Notes: generated from the letters alone by a model not told the origin. A stretch of DNA of 64,000 nucleotides from Rhipidocladum racemiflorum (GCA_036346355.1 CM070569.1:39906276-39970275); one strand, 5' to 3'. Shown: positions 1-11,572, counted from the stretch's first letter. Numbers and translations: made by a program.

Positions 1-726
1 GGAAATAAATAGATTAATCTCATAAATAATGAAATAATTTTATAAATTTGTATTAAGATGTAAGGATTAAGATTATAGAATTTTTTAAAATAATCATATT
101 TTATTCATGAAATATAAAAATATATGTCTGTCGCGCCATGTGGCAGCGATTGGTGTCGTGGTCAACTGAGTTCATTCCTAAATGTTTTTGTAAAAATGGG
201 ATATCTAAGACCCTACGAACAAGTGATATTTACTTCATGATTTTTGGAGCCATAATTTGTATAGTTTCTTATAATACATAAAAGGCTCTTTAAGTAAACT
301 TGACTTAAACAATTTAAATCTACATAGAACATAATAGTTTTATTGTATAATCTGAATCCTTATAGTTTAATATAAATTTAGAAATTTATTTCGTTGTATT
401 TGGAGCTTCGTAGCAAAAGATATAAAATATTGAATTAAAAAATCAAATAATATGGAAAAATGGGAGAAAAAAAAATAAAAAAACCTCAATCGCAGAAGCA
501 TGCAGCGACTTGCATGGGAGGAGAGAGAAAAGAAGACAAGGCGCTGATTGGTCATGTGATTGAAAGAAAAATTAAAAAAAAAGACTAGTCGCGCCACCCT
601 ATTGCGACGTCAACGTCACGTCACCGCGACATATATTTTTTTAAAAATCTATAATCTTAATCCTTACATCTTAATACAAATTTATAAAATTATTTTATTA
701 TTTATGAGATTAATCTATTTATTTCC
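1..726. repeat. Fold-back (inverted-repeat) element, left end possibly outside the window
   Basis: The first ~79 bases are matched as an essentially exact inverted repeat by the stretch ending at 726. Just inside each arm lie AT-rich runs and then a motif of the type CGCGCCACGTGGCAGCGAC (near 130-150, weaker near 590-630). The interior, about 150-470, is homologous to the inner parts of the palindrome at 4697-5905 and to 5990-6310. Long terminal inverted repeats suggest a Mutator-like or fold-back class, but the left flank lies outside the window, so no target-site duplication can be tested. No coding capacity is seen. Confidence 0.7.
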
Positions 727-1204
727 GCAAATTTTGAAATCAAAACTACTAACCGAAAATTTTGAAAAGAAATTTTCAAATATTTTTTTCCTTTATTACA
801 TTGTTTTTTCCCTTTTTTTTCTCTTCTTTCTTCTTTTCCTTTTTTTTTTCTTTTTTTCTTCTTTCTTCTTTCTTCTTTTCCTTTCTTCTGTTCTTCTTCT
901 TTCTTTTTTCTTCTTTCTCGCGTGGCCGCCTGCCCATCGCGCTAGGGTGGCGCGACGTACCCCTGCCCCGCCACGCCAGGGTGGCGCGACACCCGCTGCC
1001 CCTGCCGCATGGCGCCTCCTCGCTGGATCCAACGCCACGTCACTATTTTTTCGCGCCAAGGTGGCGCGATTAGTCCACGGTGGCGCGATTAGAGTGTTTT
1101 CGCGCCACGTTGTCACGACATGCGGCTAATTTTGTAAAAAAAAATAAATGTATGTATATTTTTGTAATATATGAATAAAAAATGATTATTTCAAAAAAAA
1201 ATTC
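727..1204. repeat. Pyrimidine-rich tract followed by GC-rich repeat end
   Basis: Positions about 786-930 are an almost pure T/C tract on the + strand. It is followed by a GC-rich stretch with several GGTGGCGCGA copies, then an AT-rich end (about 1130-1204) resembling the outer end of the fold-back family at 5870-5905. This is probably another decayed member of that family. The apparent reading frames here are low-complexity and are not credible genes. Confidence 0.5.
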
Positions 1205-2121
1205 TTAACAGCCAAGCCAGGCAGCAGCAGCTCTGCACGCCATGAATTGATGCAGGTGGGTGTGTGAGTGTAGGGTTGGGGCTTGGAACATGTAACATGG
1301 GTGAGAGTGTAGTGCTGTTATGCTCATGCATGTATGGAGTCATATGTATTTTATCTTGGACAAGGTGGGTGTCAGAGTTGTGCAAGCGAGTGTACCTTGT
1401 CTGATCGAATCGGCAGCACATGAGGTCGAGCTGCCACTTTGGCTTGGGATAACCGACGCAATGGAGAACGTGAGTGTCGCAGAATTCTGCCCTGACTGGA
1501 ACGTTAATTTTACATGCCTGCAGCAAAGATACACAGCTAATTAGCATGTTAATTTACTGATAAAACAACGGATGGGAGACGTTCTAGTGATATATATGTG
1601 CGTACATAATCTGCTTCTTCACCTGTCAAATTGCTCTCCTGAAGATTGGTCGCCATCATGGCGGCAAAAGGTCGCAGCAGATCGATCACCAACAATCTGA
1701 AGGCAACTCGGCTACACAACATTTTCTCATGGAACCGTTGCTGGTGTATGTATGCTCTAGAATTTGTAGCTGAGAATGCGTCAGTTCTTGGTTAATTTTT
1801 TTGTGCAAGTTCAGAAGAAAACATTAAGGCTACAGTTTGCAGATCGTGGAGTTCGTGTATGTACACGCTCTTGAGAAAAGAAGAATTAATCTGATCTTAG
1901 CTAAGGCCCCCGTTGGAACAGTTTCTGCCATATGAGGTATTACATGAGGTATACCTTATTTAATTCTCAGCCATATGAGGTATTATTTGTTATTTTATTA
2001 CCACTGTCTAACTCTCGTCATGGCGGGTGCCATGTCGACATGACATGGCATCCTGACACCCTGGGCTCGTCACGACTTGCCGGAGCAGCGTGATAACCTT
2101 CAATACACTATTACCAAATTA
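1205..2121. other. Intergenic, no feature recognised
   Basis: Mixed-composition sequence with only short open frames that resemble nothing I know. No splice-linked exons, RNA genes or terminal repeats were recognised. Confidence 0.4.
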
Positions 2122-3122
2122 CACTACTACAAAACACCTAATAAGTGACGGTCTATCTGTGTCGGTTTTTTTGGAACCGACACAGATAACGTTTTTGTGT
2201 CGGTTCTAAAATTTAAAATGGCGAGAAGACTATTTGTGTCGGTTTTTAATTGAAACCGACACACATTTGTATTGGTTCTAAATTGGAACCAACACAAATA
2301 GTCTAATTTTTTTGTGTCAGTTCTAGCCAAAAATCAATACAAATAGTAATCCTATTATTTGTGTCGGTTCTAGCAAAAACCGACACAAATAATGCTATAT
2401 GTGTCTGTTCTAGCGAAAAAACGACACAAATAGTCAATGCCTCTATGTCTCGCTAAAACGGCCATAACTTTTGACTCGTAACTCCGATCAGGGCGTTCTT
2501 TGGCTTGTTGGAAAGCTAACGAGAAGTTCCATCTGAAAATGCAGAAGCTCAAAAATCAGGTCTTTCAATGATGGTTTGTGTGAGTGCGAGCGCAGCGATA
2601 GAATTTTGAAAAAACGTCGTTTAACCACTAAAATATTAGCTCAAACCGTGTTCGGAGTATGAGAACATTAAAATCGGTGTTCGGCTCCTCTGCGGGGTCA
2701 AGGGGAGAGGGACGCGTTATATGTCATATGTGATCACACCAGCACTAAAGTATCGGATCCTTTAAGAACTCTAAAGTTAAGCGTGCTTGGGTGAGAGTAG
2801 TTCTAGGATGGGTGATCTCTCGGGAAGTAAAATCCGCTGGATTTTGTTAGAGGATGGGTGACCTCTCGGGAAGTAAAATTCGCTGGATTTTGTTAGAACT
2901 TTGAAGTTAAGCGTGCTTGGACGAGAGTAGTACTAGTATGGGCCACATGAGGTTGATGTGTAGCACGGAGTTTATCTGTTTCGGTTCTAGCTAACCAAAA
3001 ATCGACATAAATAATCTTATTAGTGTCGTTTTGAAAACTGACACTGATAATCTTCGATTATTACTGTCGGTACATCTGTGTCGGTTCGAAAACCGACACA
3101 GATGAGCTTCTCCATAGTAGTG
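2122..3122. mobile_element. Non-autonomous CACTA-type element (1001 bp)
   Basis: The element begins CACTACTACAAAA and ends with the complement CCATAGTAGTG. It is flanked by the 3-bp duplication TTA on both sides, the CACTA (En/Spm) hallmark. Both subterminal regions carry many inverted copies of a short motif, TGTGTCGGTTCTAG, and its complement, as expected for transposase-binding subterminal repeats. No transposase is present. The centre (2732-2950) contains 5S rRNA-like segments, listed separately. The call is firm because termini, target-site duplication and subterminal repeats agree. Confidence 0.88.
2732..2950 (+). pseudogene. 5S rRNA-derived segments inside the CACTA element
   Basis: Positions 2732-2828 match the plant 5S rRNA gene over most of its length (landmarks ACCAGCACTAAAG, CGGATCC, AGTTAAGCGTGCTTGGG, GGATGGGTGA, GGGAAGT). 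The first few bases and the 3' end are missing. A second partial copy (2851-2876) repeats the 3' part and a third (about 2897-2945) repeats the middle, separated by a repeated spacer (CGCTGGATTTTGTTAGA). The internal pol III control regions (A box near 2774-2790, C-box region near 2805-2815) are largely intact. Scattered substitutions and missing ends argue against a working 5S gene. Confidence 0.85.
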
Positions 3123-4448
3123 TTATGGGCATCTCTCTATGTGGCAACTTTCATAAATTTATTACACAGCCCAATTCGTTTTAGCTTCTAGATTACGAGA
3201 AAAGCTACTTCTAATTATAGGAGAATCGGGCCAGGCCGACTACGACTTCTAGATTCCGGCTGGGTCGGTGAGAATCAGCAAGAATCAGCGAGAATCAGGT
3301 TCCAGTCAAATTCTGATTCTATGTAGAGGGCAGCTTTTGATTGTAGAAGAAACTGTCCAGAATTCTCCCATTCGGCAAACAATTCGTTTTTTTAAGTAGA
3401 AGTTGAAACAAACTGACTACAGTTTCTTGATTGATAGTTGTAGGCTGTGTTTGATCAATTATGTGCATCCATATGCTTGACGCTGTTGTTTGGTTTCTTG
3501 CTATAATTTTCTCTTGTAGATTTGATAGCTGATGTATCATCCATCAAATACTTCGTAAGTTCTTACCAAGTTTGTGTACCTGCAGGTTTCCACGTTTAAG
3601 AAAAATTATGATCATCTTCCAAAGGATACATATTTTGGTCTATACAAATAAGCAACACGTACGTGGTAATCCAATCCAAACTACTTCCTCACTTATGGTA
3701 ATGGGAAATCAGCAGCAAGGGTTGAGGAGCATCTGCGCCCGAATGGTGCTCATAGATGGCATAATTACATGAAAACACCAAAGTAAGATGGCAGACACTT
3801 GATTATGTGGAGATTTTCTACTAAAAAATGTGTTGAGCTAGCAAATTTTAGTCAGTTTTTATTGGATGGTTTAGTCATCTGCTTTCTTTTCCTGTAGTGA
3901 AATCAAATTGGAGGAGGCTGCTATTCTCCATTACACTTGCACAAAGTTGTCGGGCTTAACTTGAAGAAGGGATAGGTGTGGCTGCAAGCCAACAAAGGAA
4001 GATGTCAAGCGCTGTTTTATCTTGTTTTATCTTGGAATTTGACAGATTGGTGAGTTTTTCTTTTCTTCCCCTTTGTACCTGTGTTAACATTTGCTGTTGA
4101 CCTAGGCCTACCTGATCAAACATCATGCATTTTTCTGGCTGAAGTAGTGCATTGGTATAATTTAAAATGTAGCTGGCTAGCAGCAGTGCAGCGTGCAGAA
4201 GTGTCATACAAAACACACTAGCACTTAAGAATGAGAAGCTCACACTCTTAATGACCTTTTTCTAGATTATAAATTTGCCAGAAACAACTGATGCAGCTTT
4301 AATACGATATTTTGTTTGCATAGTGAGCTCATTGGATATGTAACAAAATTGAGAAAACTAATAATTTTTGGCCCTCTGACGTGTCAGGCCTTTATAATTG
4401 CATCAACCGCTATTGAGGAAGGGATGAGGAGCTGGTAACACCCTTAGA
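3123..4448. other. Intergenic, no gene recognised
   Basis: Moderately AT-rich sequence. Around 3240-3300 there is a short run of AGAATCAGC-type direct repeats, possibly the edge of an old MITE. Short open frames show no familiar motif. Confidence 0.4.
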
Positions 4449-4696
4449 GTTTTTTTTTTAAAATAATCTTTTTTAGATGTGAAATATAAAAATATACCTT
4501 GTTAATTTTTTTGGCCACCATGGCGCAATCCAGTCGCGCTCATGTGGAGTGACTGAACCTTTTTATTTTTTTATTTTTATTTGCCCAATCCAATCCAATC
4601 CAATCCAATCGCATATCATTTTTTTATTTGCCCAATCCAATCCAATCGCATGTCATTTTTTTATTGCCCAATCCAACCAATGAAATCCAATCGTAG
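4449..4696. repeat. CCAAT-rich minisatellite and AT-rich repeat end
   Basis: An AT-rich start resembling the fold-back family terminus (TTTAAAATAATC) is followed, at about 4583-4692, by imperfect tandem units of the form GCCCAATCCAATCCAATCGCAT separated by T runs. No coding signal. Confidence 0.6.
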
Positions 4697-5905
4697 AATT
4701 TTTTTAAATAATCATATTTTAATCGGAAAATTCAAAAATATACCGCAGAAAAAATTTATAAAAGTATCCTCTTGTCGCACCACGTGGCAGCGACTGGGCT
4801 CAGTCGCGCCACGTGGCAGCGACAGAGCCCAGTCGCGCCACGTGGCAACGACTGGCAGGGTGACGTGGCAGCACAATGTATTTTCTATATAATTCATTCC
4901 ATTTAATTGCAATAATTCATATCGGATGCTAGGAAACTCCAAATGGAATGAAAAAAAATTGTCAATTTTTATTACGCTCTAAGCATTTATAATATATGAC
5001 AAAAAGTAGCATGTTCCATTCAAATTTAAAATGTTAAAATCAAGTTTAGTAAAAGACCATTTTATGGATTATGAAGAAACTATGTAAACCATGGCTCCGA
5101 ACTTATGAAAAAAATTGTAAATTTTTATTAAGGCATAAGGATGCAGAATATCTCACAAAAAGTACTATGTTCCATGCAAATATAAATAGTTGAAATCAAG
5201 TTTAGGAGAAGACCCTTTTATGTATTATGAAGAAACTATATAAACCATGGCTCCAGAAATCATGAAATAAATATCACTTGTTCTTAGGGTCTTAAATGTC
5301 CTAATTTTGCAAAAATATATAGGAATTAACTCAGTTGACAAAACCAAATGGCTATAAGAAGCCAATACATAAAAGGGTCTTCTCCTAAACTTGATTTCAA
5401 CTATTTATATTTGCATGGAACATAGTACTTTTTGTCAGATATTCTGCATCCTTATGCCTTAATAAAAATTTACAAATTTTTTTCATAATTTTTGGAGCCA
5501 TGGTTTACATAGTTTCTTCATAATCCATAAAATGGTCTTTTACCAAACTTGATTTTAACATTTTAAATTTGAAAGAAACATGCTACTTTTTGTCATATAT
5601 TATGAATGCTTAGAGCGTAATAAAAATTTACAAAAAAATTTCATTCCATTTGGAGTTTCTTAGCATCCGATATGAATTATTGCAATTAAATGGAATGAAT
5701 TATATAGAAAATACATTGTGATGCCACGTCACCCTGCCAGTCGCTGCCACATGGCGTGACTGGGCTCTGTCGGGCCACCATGGCGCGACTGGCACCTCAG
5801 TCGCTGCCACGTGGCGCGACAGGAGGATACTTTTGTAATTTTTTTTGGTGGTATATTTTTGAATTTTTGAATTAAAATACGATTATTTTAAAAAAATTCT
5901 TCAGT
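4697..5905. repeat. 1.2-kb palindromic (fold-back) element
   Basis: The left arm (about 4715-5226) and right arm (about 5363-5895) are inverted copies, about 510 bp each, around a loop of about 136 bp (5227-5362). The ends read GAATTTTTTTAAATAATC on the left and its complement on the right. The outer arms carry clustered CGCGCCACGTGGCAGCGAC-type motifs, three on the left and a degenerate set on the right. Parts match 1-726 and 5990-6310, so this is a repeat family. Long terminal inverted repeats fit a Mutator-like or fold-back element, but I could not find a convincing 9-bp target duplication. Confidence 0.75.
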
Positions 5906-6676
5906 CACATGGGGGGCACTCCCAATCGCATGACTGGTCAGCGATCGATTTTTTTTCCCCAAGTTTTGTTTCATTCAATTTGATTTTTAATTCAATATTT
6001 TATATCTTTTGTTATGAAGCTCCAAATCTAACGAAATAAATTTCTAAATTTGTATTGTGCTATAAGAATTTAGATTATACAATAAAAACTACTATATTCT
6101 ATGCAGATATAAATTGTTTGAATCCAATTTACTTGAAGACCCTTTTATGAATTATGAAAAAACTATGCTAACCATGGCTCCAAAAATTGTGAAATAAATA
6201 TCACTTATTCTCGGGGTCTTAGATGTCCTATTTTTGCAAAAATATTTAGGAATGAACTCAGTTGAATAAACCAAATGATTATAAGAAGCCTCTCTTGCAT
6301 GCAACATGAAGTAGTTAAAATATGGATAAAATGAAGATGAAATTTGGTAAAAAAACCAGTTTTGTTGTATTCCTGGAGTCACAAGGATCTCAAATATACA
6401 AAAACATTTAAGTTTAGCCAGGGTATGCATTATTTTTTCTATAGTCAAAGTTTCAATACTAGAATAACTTGAATAGTTGTAACTTTCGCAAACAAACTCA
6501 AAGTTTGATGGAACCAAATCCTAGGATATTTAAAAGTGGTACTCTTCCTACCAGTGCCTAAAGAATGATTCAATAATCCTTTAAGGTGAACTACAAGCAT
6601 AGAAAGAAAAGCGAGCCGTTATCTGGTAAATTTTAGAAACACTTAAGCCTTTTCGGCAGCCCGTCAAATATCATGT
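5906..6676. repeat. Partial copy of the same fold-back family, then unassigned sequence
   Basis: Positions about 5990-6310 are an inverted, diverged copy of the interior of the element at 1-726. Shared blocks include the GACCCTTTTATG, ACCATGGCTCC and AACTCAGTTGA regions. From about 6310 to 6676 no family is recognised. The open frame here is only a by-product of AT-rich sequence. Confidence 0.55.
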
Positions 6677-7216
6677 TTAAATGTAATTTTTAGAAAAACA
6701 AATGGACCAGATTTGCTCTTTGATATATGGACTACCATATTCTAGAAAAATATTTAATTTACACCTTTCTTTGCATCTAAATTCATCACTTGAGGCGGTG
6801 GTTGAGGTAGTTGGTGTTGTCGGTGTTTCATCACTTGATGTAGAAATTGAAGAATCATCAACCGACAACAAATCTTCTATGCAATCCTCACTTGGGGATG
6901 TGGACACTACGTATTTTTCTTGAAGCTTTGTCCACATTTCGTGAGTGCTCTTGCGGTTGCATATTTCATTGAATATTTCTATGCTCAAAATGCTAAATAA
7001 AACACTAGTAGCTTGAGCGTCGAGATGTAAGCATTTCTCTTCTCCTTTAGTTGGAGCAACTTCATTTAGCGAAAGAGAAAAGCCTACATATACGATCCAC
7101 CATATTTGTAGACTCAAGGATTTAAAATATGAAATCATAAAGAATTTTCATGAAGCATAATTTAAACCATAAAGCATCAGTGAATTGTGAGAGTGCACTA
7201 AATCACTAGTCGTCAT
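6677..7216 (-). pseudogene. Degenerate gag fragment of a Sirevirus-like Ty1-copia retrotransposon
   Basis: Reading on the minus strand directly after the primer-binding site, the translation resembles the copia gag (UBN2-type) domain. It has a His-Leu-Asp-Ala-Gln-Ala-Thr stretch, then Phe-Ser-Ile-Leu-Ser, and Glu-Met-Trp-Thr-Lys-Leu-Gln-Glu-Lys-Tyr, followed by an acidic Ser/Thr-rich tail. A candidate start at 7216 is followed by an in-frame TGA near 7150 where related gags usually have tryptophan. The sequence stops resembling gag near 6760. No protease, integrase or reverse transcriptase follows, so the element is a truncated relic. Confidence 0.7.
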
Positions 7217-7263
7217 CCTTTTTACTCTCTAGATGGTTAAGACTAATAAATGAGAGTGGCCGT

Positions 7264-7276
7264 GGCTTTGATACCA
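7264..7276 (-). other. Retrotransposon primer-binding site
   Basis: On the minus strand TGGTATCAAAGCC lies two bases outside the LTR end at 7279. It corresponds to the usual plant copia primer-binding site complementary to the 3' end of initiator methionine tRNA, with one substitution from TGGTATCAGAGC. Confidence 0.75.
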
Positions 7277-7278
7277 CT

Positions 7279-10200
7279 TATAGGGTGAGGATACGACTAG
7301 AGGGGGGTGAATAGGCGTTTATAAAATTATTTTCTAACGAGAAACACTCTAATCAACCCTAAGTCAAAACCTAAATAATATGCGAAATCAAATAACTAGG
7401 TTTTGACAATTAAGACCTCAATCAACTAGGCTCACTAGTGCACTAACTAAATTATGTCTCTACATAAGAATAAGCAATTCTAATCAAGTAAGCAATTTAA
7501 TTCTAGTAATGTAAATTGCAACGAGATAAATATAGAATTGCAAAAATGTAAAAGAGCACAAGAGATACACCAACTTTTTTCTGTGGTCTCGAAGACTTGC
7601 CAATCTCCCCTAATCCACATTGAGGCAAGCCCAACCAAATGGACCGGCTCCGACTTGAGCACCCGCCTCGATTCCACTAGTGGGAGTTTTTCACCCCTTC
7701 GGGTAGGCTCAACTCAAACCTTTACAAACTTCACCGGGGCTTCTCACAACACTTGAGAGCTCTCGTGCATGACTCTCCTACGCCATCTAGGCGGAGGCAA
7801 CCACCAAGAGTAAAAAACCGAGTCTCTCGCTCGAGCTTCACCTAGAGCAATACATGCGCTCCGGTGACCTCCTAAGTGCAACACATGCACTAGGATCCTC
7901 CTTAGGTGCAACACATGCACAATAAGACTCTCAATCCACTCTATATGCAACACATGTAATCTAGCTCACTCTTTTAGCTCAAGAAGCAAATGTGAGAGTG
8001 CAACATATGCCCCCCAAAGGGGTTCTTTTATAGCCCCCACTCCAAAACTAGTTGTTGGAGGGTAAAATGGGCAAAATCAGCAAATCCCGGTACTACCTCC
8101 CTACTATGGCCGGTAGTGCCGACCACCATGCCAACGGCTAGAAAACTAGCAATTGTGTAGGAAACCCGGTACTACCGCAGGCACAAGCCCGGTAGTACTG
8201 TCGACCTCAGCTCAACTCCAGAAAACACCTCTTTCTGGAAAATATCTACCGCCCCATTGGGCCGTACTACCGCACCTCCGGTAGTACCGCTCCCACATGG
8301 TAGGTAGCTCCAGCCTCCAAAAACCCGATCAACACATGCTCCTCTAGAAGATAACTACCGCTCACACGCGCGGTACTACAGACCTCTAGTAGTACTGGCT
8401 CACAAACAGCGGTACTACCGGACAAACAGTAGTACCAGCTTTACACCTATAGTAGTGCCGGCCTAAGGAGAAAATCAGGTTTTTCAACAAAAATATTTCT
8501 CTAAACTTCCAAAGAATAATTTTTTAGCCATATGGTGATCAACACATGATCACACCTATTTGCAAATCACATTTGCAACTTCTCAACTCATGCTCAAAGA
8601 ATTTCATTTAAACTTCAACGAATTTGCGAAAAACATATTTCGCAAACAACTTAAGATATATTTGCAAAAATGTATTAAGCAAATAAATCTTGGAGTCTAT
8701 GAGATTAATTCTCTTAGCTACATGATGGTCAACATGAGACCAAATCAACTTGCAAACTCTAGTTGCAAGCCCTATTCACTTGCTCTTAGGATCCCAGACT
8801 CATAGACCTCCCGTTTACTCGCACAACGAATTTGCAAATAACAATTAAACCACAATACATGTGCTATCTCCCTTTTGCAATACATGCAAATACATAGCCT
8901 CATGCAACACCAAATTAACTCAAATTGATTGAGCTCTCTTTTTGCAATACATGCAAATCTCTAGCTCCAAGTAATGCCAAATACCCTCGAAGGCATGAGC
9001 TCTCTATGTGCAACACATGTAAATCTTATCTCCATGCATATCACTTAAACACAAAATTTCTTGAGCTCTCTCCTTCTGTAACACATGCAAAACTTAGCTC
9101 CAAGCAATACATTTCAAATAAGAATTGAATTAAGAATCAAGTATGAACTTCAACATTTGCAACACATGCAAAATATGAATTTCATGCAAAAGCTAACGCA
9201 TGAGCTCATCCCATTTGCAACACATGCAAATCAAAGCTCCATGCAAAAACCCAATGCATAAGCTTCTCCCATTTGCAACATATGCAAATCAAAGTATTAT
9301 GCAAAAACCAAGCGCGAGCTTCACCCATTCGCAACATAGGCTAAATGGTTAGCTCTATGCAAAAACCAAATAAGAAGATTGAGCTTGAGTGAACGCGGAT
9401 TGGGGTCATCAACACATGATCAAGCTCAAGCAAATGACTCAACCTCTCTTAATAGTACGTCATTAAAATCTAGACACAAAGTTAGGAAATATCCTTAGCC
9501 TATCTAATTATACCTTGCCACATGCGAGCGATCTCCTTTGGGGTTTTTGTGATCTTCAATCATTCTTCTCCCAGGATCACGACCTAGCTCTCTTGAAGTC
9601 TTTATGATTTGCAATCATATTCTCTTCAAGATCGTCACCCAACTCTTTTTTTTTGTTCATCAACTCTTGATGAACCTTCTCTTCTCTTCTCTTCTTTTTC
9701 TTCGGGATCTTCCTTTGTTGTCTATCAACACATGATGGCACCATGTCCCGTTCTTCATCATCTCAACCACTTGGACTAAATCCTACTTTCACAACTCATG
9801 AAAAGCGTTAGTTCAACAAACATAGTTATCTCAATCATCTATTGCACTCTATTAACACATAATGGATGCCTCCAAAATCGATTAAGAATAACTCTAATCA
9901 AATTAAATGAATTAATTGTGTCTTGAGTACACCGATGCAACTAATGATTCGTTATACCCATGACCTATCAATTATCCTTAATCGATCACAAAAGCACCAT
10001 CAACATATGATGAAATATTCTTTGATAATTAAAAAACAATCAGCCTCAATTTAAATTTCCATTTAAATTGATATGAGTATATATCAACTGCACAAGTTTT
10101 CATATACTTATGTTGATGAAAAGCAATGGTGCATAACATGTGGAACGTATAGAAATGATCATTACTTTAACCCATCACCTATAGAATAAACTCCACAAAT

Positions 10201-10696
10201 ACATGTGCATACAAATAATTGACTTTGAATCAATATGCACATATTCAATTTAATTGTATTGAAGTTTATCCTATATTACCATAAGTATACTAGAACTAGG
10301 CAATTGTAATATACACTCAAGGATTTAGTTTCAAAGTATTGATCATTTATATGTAGAGTGAAGAAATAGATCAATATTGTTGAAACTTAAGTTTGAATGT
10401 GAACTCCCCCTAATATGTGCATACATATAATATATGGATTGGGAGACATAATGCACATTTTGTGATTAAAGCAATGGGAAAAATTCATACTTTAACTTGA
10501 ATCCAAAGTATGCAGTTAAATGCTAGAATGAATACGCATATACATGCCTTGGGTTTTTCATTTTTCATCCAAATATGAGACTACTAAAAATAACTCAATA
10601 AATATGTTAGTCTCATAGAAATTAGATTTGTCATTAAATAAGGATTAAACATTAATCTAAAACCAATCACCAAAACTAATAGAGCTTGAACTTACA
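7279..10696 (-). mobile_element. LTR of a Sirevirus-like copia element (copy 1, about 3.4 kb)
   Basis: This stretch is homologous end to end with the solo LTR at 45862-48764, whose target-site duplication defines the termini. In minus orientation it starts TGTAAGTTCAAG and ends next to a primer-binding site and gag fragment, so this copy kept some internal sequence. The inner LTR end (CCCTATA) has lost the CA terminus seen in copy 2 (CCCTACA). It holds palindromic CGGTAGTACCG-type repeats (about 8085-8465) and an array of GCAACACATGCAAA motifs. No second LTR is in the window. Confidence 0.85.
7855..9345. repeat. Interspersed GCAACACATGCAAA repeat array inside the LTR
   Basis: A 14-bp motif, GCAACACATGCAAA with minor variants, recurs about a dozen times. 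A first cluster is at about 7858, 7879, 7909 and 7946. A second cluster spans about 8876-9345 with roughly 55-85 bp between copies. The same array occurs in the second LTR (about 46440-46560 and 47281-47470), so it belongs to this LTR family. Confidence 0.75.
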
Positions 10697-10952
10697 CTAG
10701 CCGAGGGGAGGCTTTGCTCGGTTGCCTTCCAGATATCCGGCAGAATATTTTCAGAAATATCCAAAATTATTCTCGGTAAATGCCAAACCGATGGATAGTA
10801 CAGTCCCGAATACGACGCCGAATTTGAATCCAAATATCCAAAATCAAATCCGAATTCAAAAAATATCCGACTTGTCTAGCCGAATCTGATCTAAACATAT
10901 CTAGTCGGTCGGTCGGTCGGCAAATATATGATCCGATTGCATCCCTAATGGG
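10697..10952. other. Unassigned repeat-like sequence between LTR and hAT element
   Basis: AT-rich sequence with repeated ATCCAAATATCC/CCGAAT words and a (GGTC)n run near 10910. It ends in CCGATTGCATCCCTA, which resembles the right terminus of the hAT-type element at 22082-22718, so a truncated relative may lie here. Confidence 0.4.
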
Positions 10953-11572
10953 CAGGAATGGCAATCGGGCGAGGCGGGTACAGATAGTGCTGCCTATACT
11001 CATATCCACCAGCCAAAATCTTCTCCATGAGCATACAGGCGAAGGGTAGCGGGTGAATAATCTCATCCATAACCGTCGCTCGCGGATACCCGATACCACG
11101 GGTATACCTGTGTGTCCACTTTCACTTCATACAAACAACATCTCATCGTAAAGGCAATGAATATATTAAAAGACAAGCAACAGTTCAACGTAAGTTAGCT
11201 ATTATTTTCCAAAGTCGACTTCTGAGAAACGTGTAATATAGTTCACATATCTGAGAGCTCGGCACAAATCACAAGCAACAAATCGGGATTTAGAATTAAA
11301 AATGAACTTGGTGGTAGAAAATCATGGGCCGGGAGAGGAGGGTCCATGGAATGCCTCTAGGGTTTTTCAAACATGGCCCACTTGTCATTGCTTATTGTCG
11401 GATAATCAGGTAGAACGAGCACGAGTGAAGCTCCCCTATGTCTGTGCCTGTTTGCCCGTCGGGCAAAGATTTGCCCTACGAACATGCCTACTAGCAATAA
11501 ATGAGGAACATATCCATCTTTATTAGGGTTTTCACTTAGTTCGTGAGTAATCAGGTAAGATTGACATTCCTA
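10953..11572. mobile_element. hAT-type non-autonomous element, related to 22082-22718
   Basis: The termini are CAGGAATGGCAATCGGG on the left and AAGATTGACATTCCTA on the right, imperfect inverted repeats of each other. The interior (about 11300-11430) is an inverted copy of about 22200-22350, sharing for example GGTAGAAAATCATGGGC and CCTCTAGGGTTTTTCAAACATGG. Flanking 8-mers (CTAATGGG and GCTATGGG) are only partly alike, so the target duplication is weak. No transposase is present. Confidence 0.6.

Noticed and set aside
560..1129. Long plus-strand open frame of 189 codons
   Set aside because: It is mostly Phe/Leu/Ser from a T/C-rich tract followed by a GC-rich repeat; it has no recognisable domain.
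2732..2828. A functional 5S rRNA gene
   Set aside because: The 5' bases and 3' end are missing, substitutions occur within conserved stretches, and it lies in a transposon rather than in a tandem 5S array.
6152..6517. 121-codon minus-strand frame
   Set aside because: It spans the fold-back repeat copy and unassigned AT-rich sequence; the composition is consistent with chance.
8876..9345. Regularly spaced GCAACACATGCAAA repeats that look CRISPR-like
   Set aside because: The spacing is uneven, the repeat is short and degenerate, and the array lies inside a plant LTR and recurs in the second LTR copy; there are no cas genes in this eukaryotic DNA.
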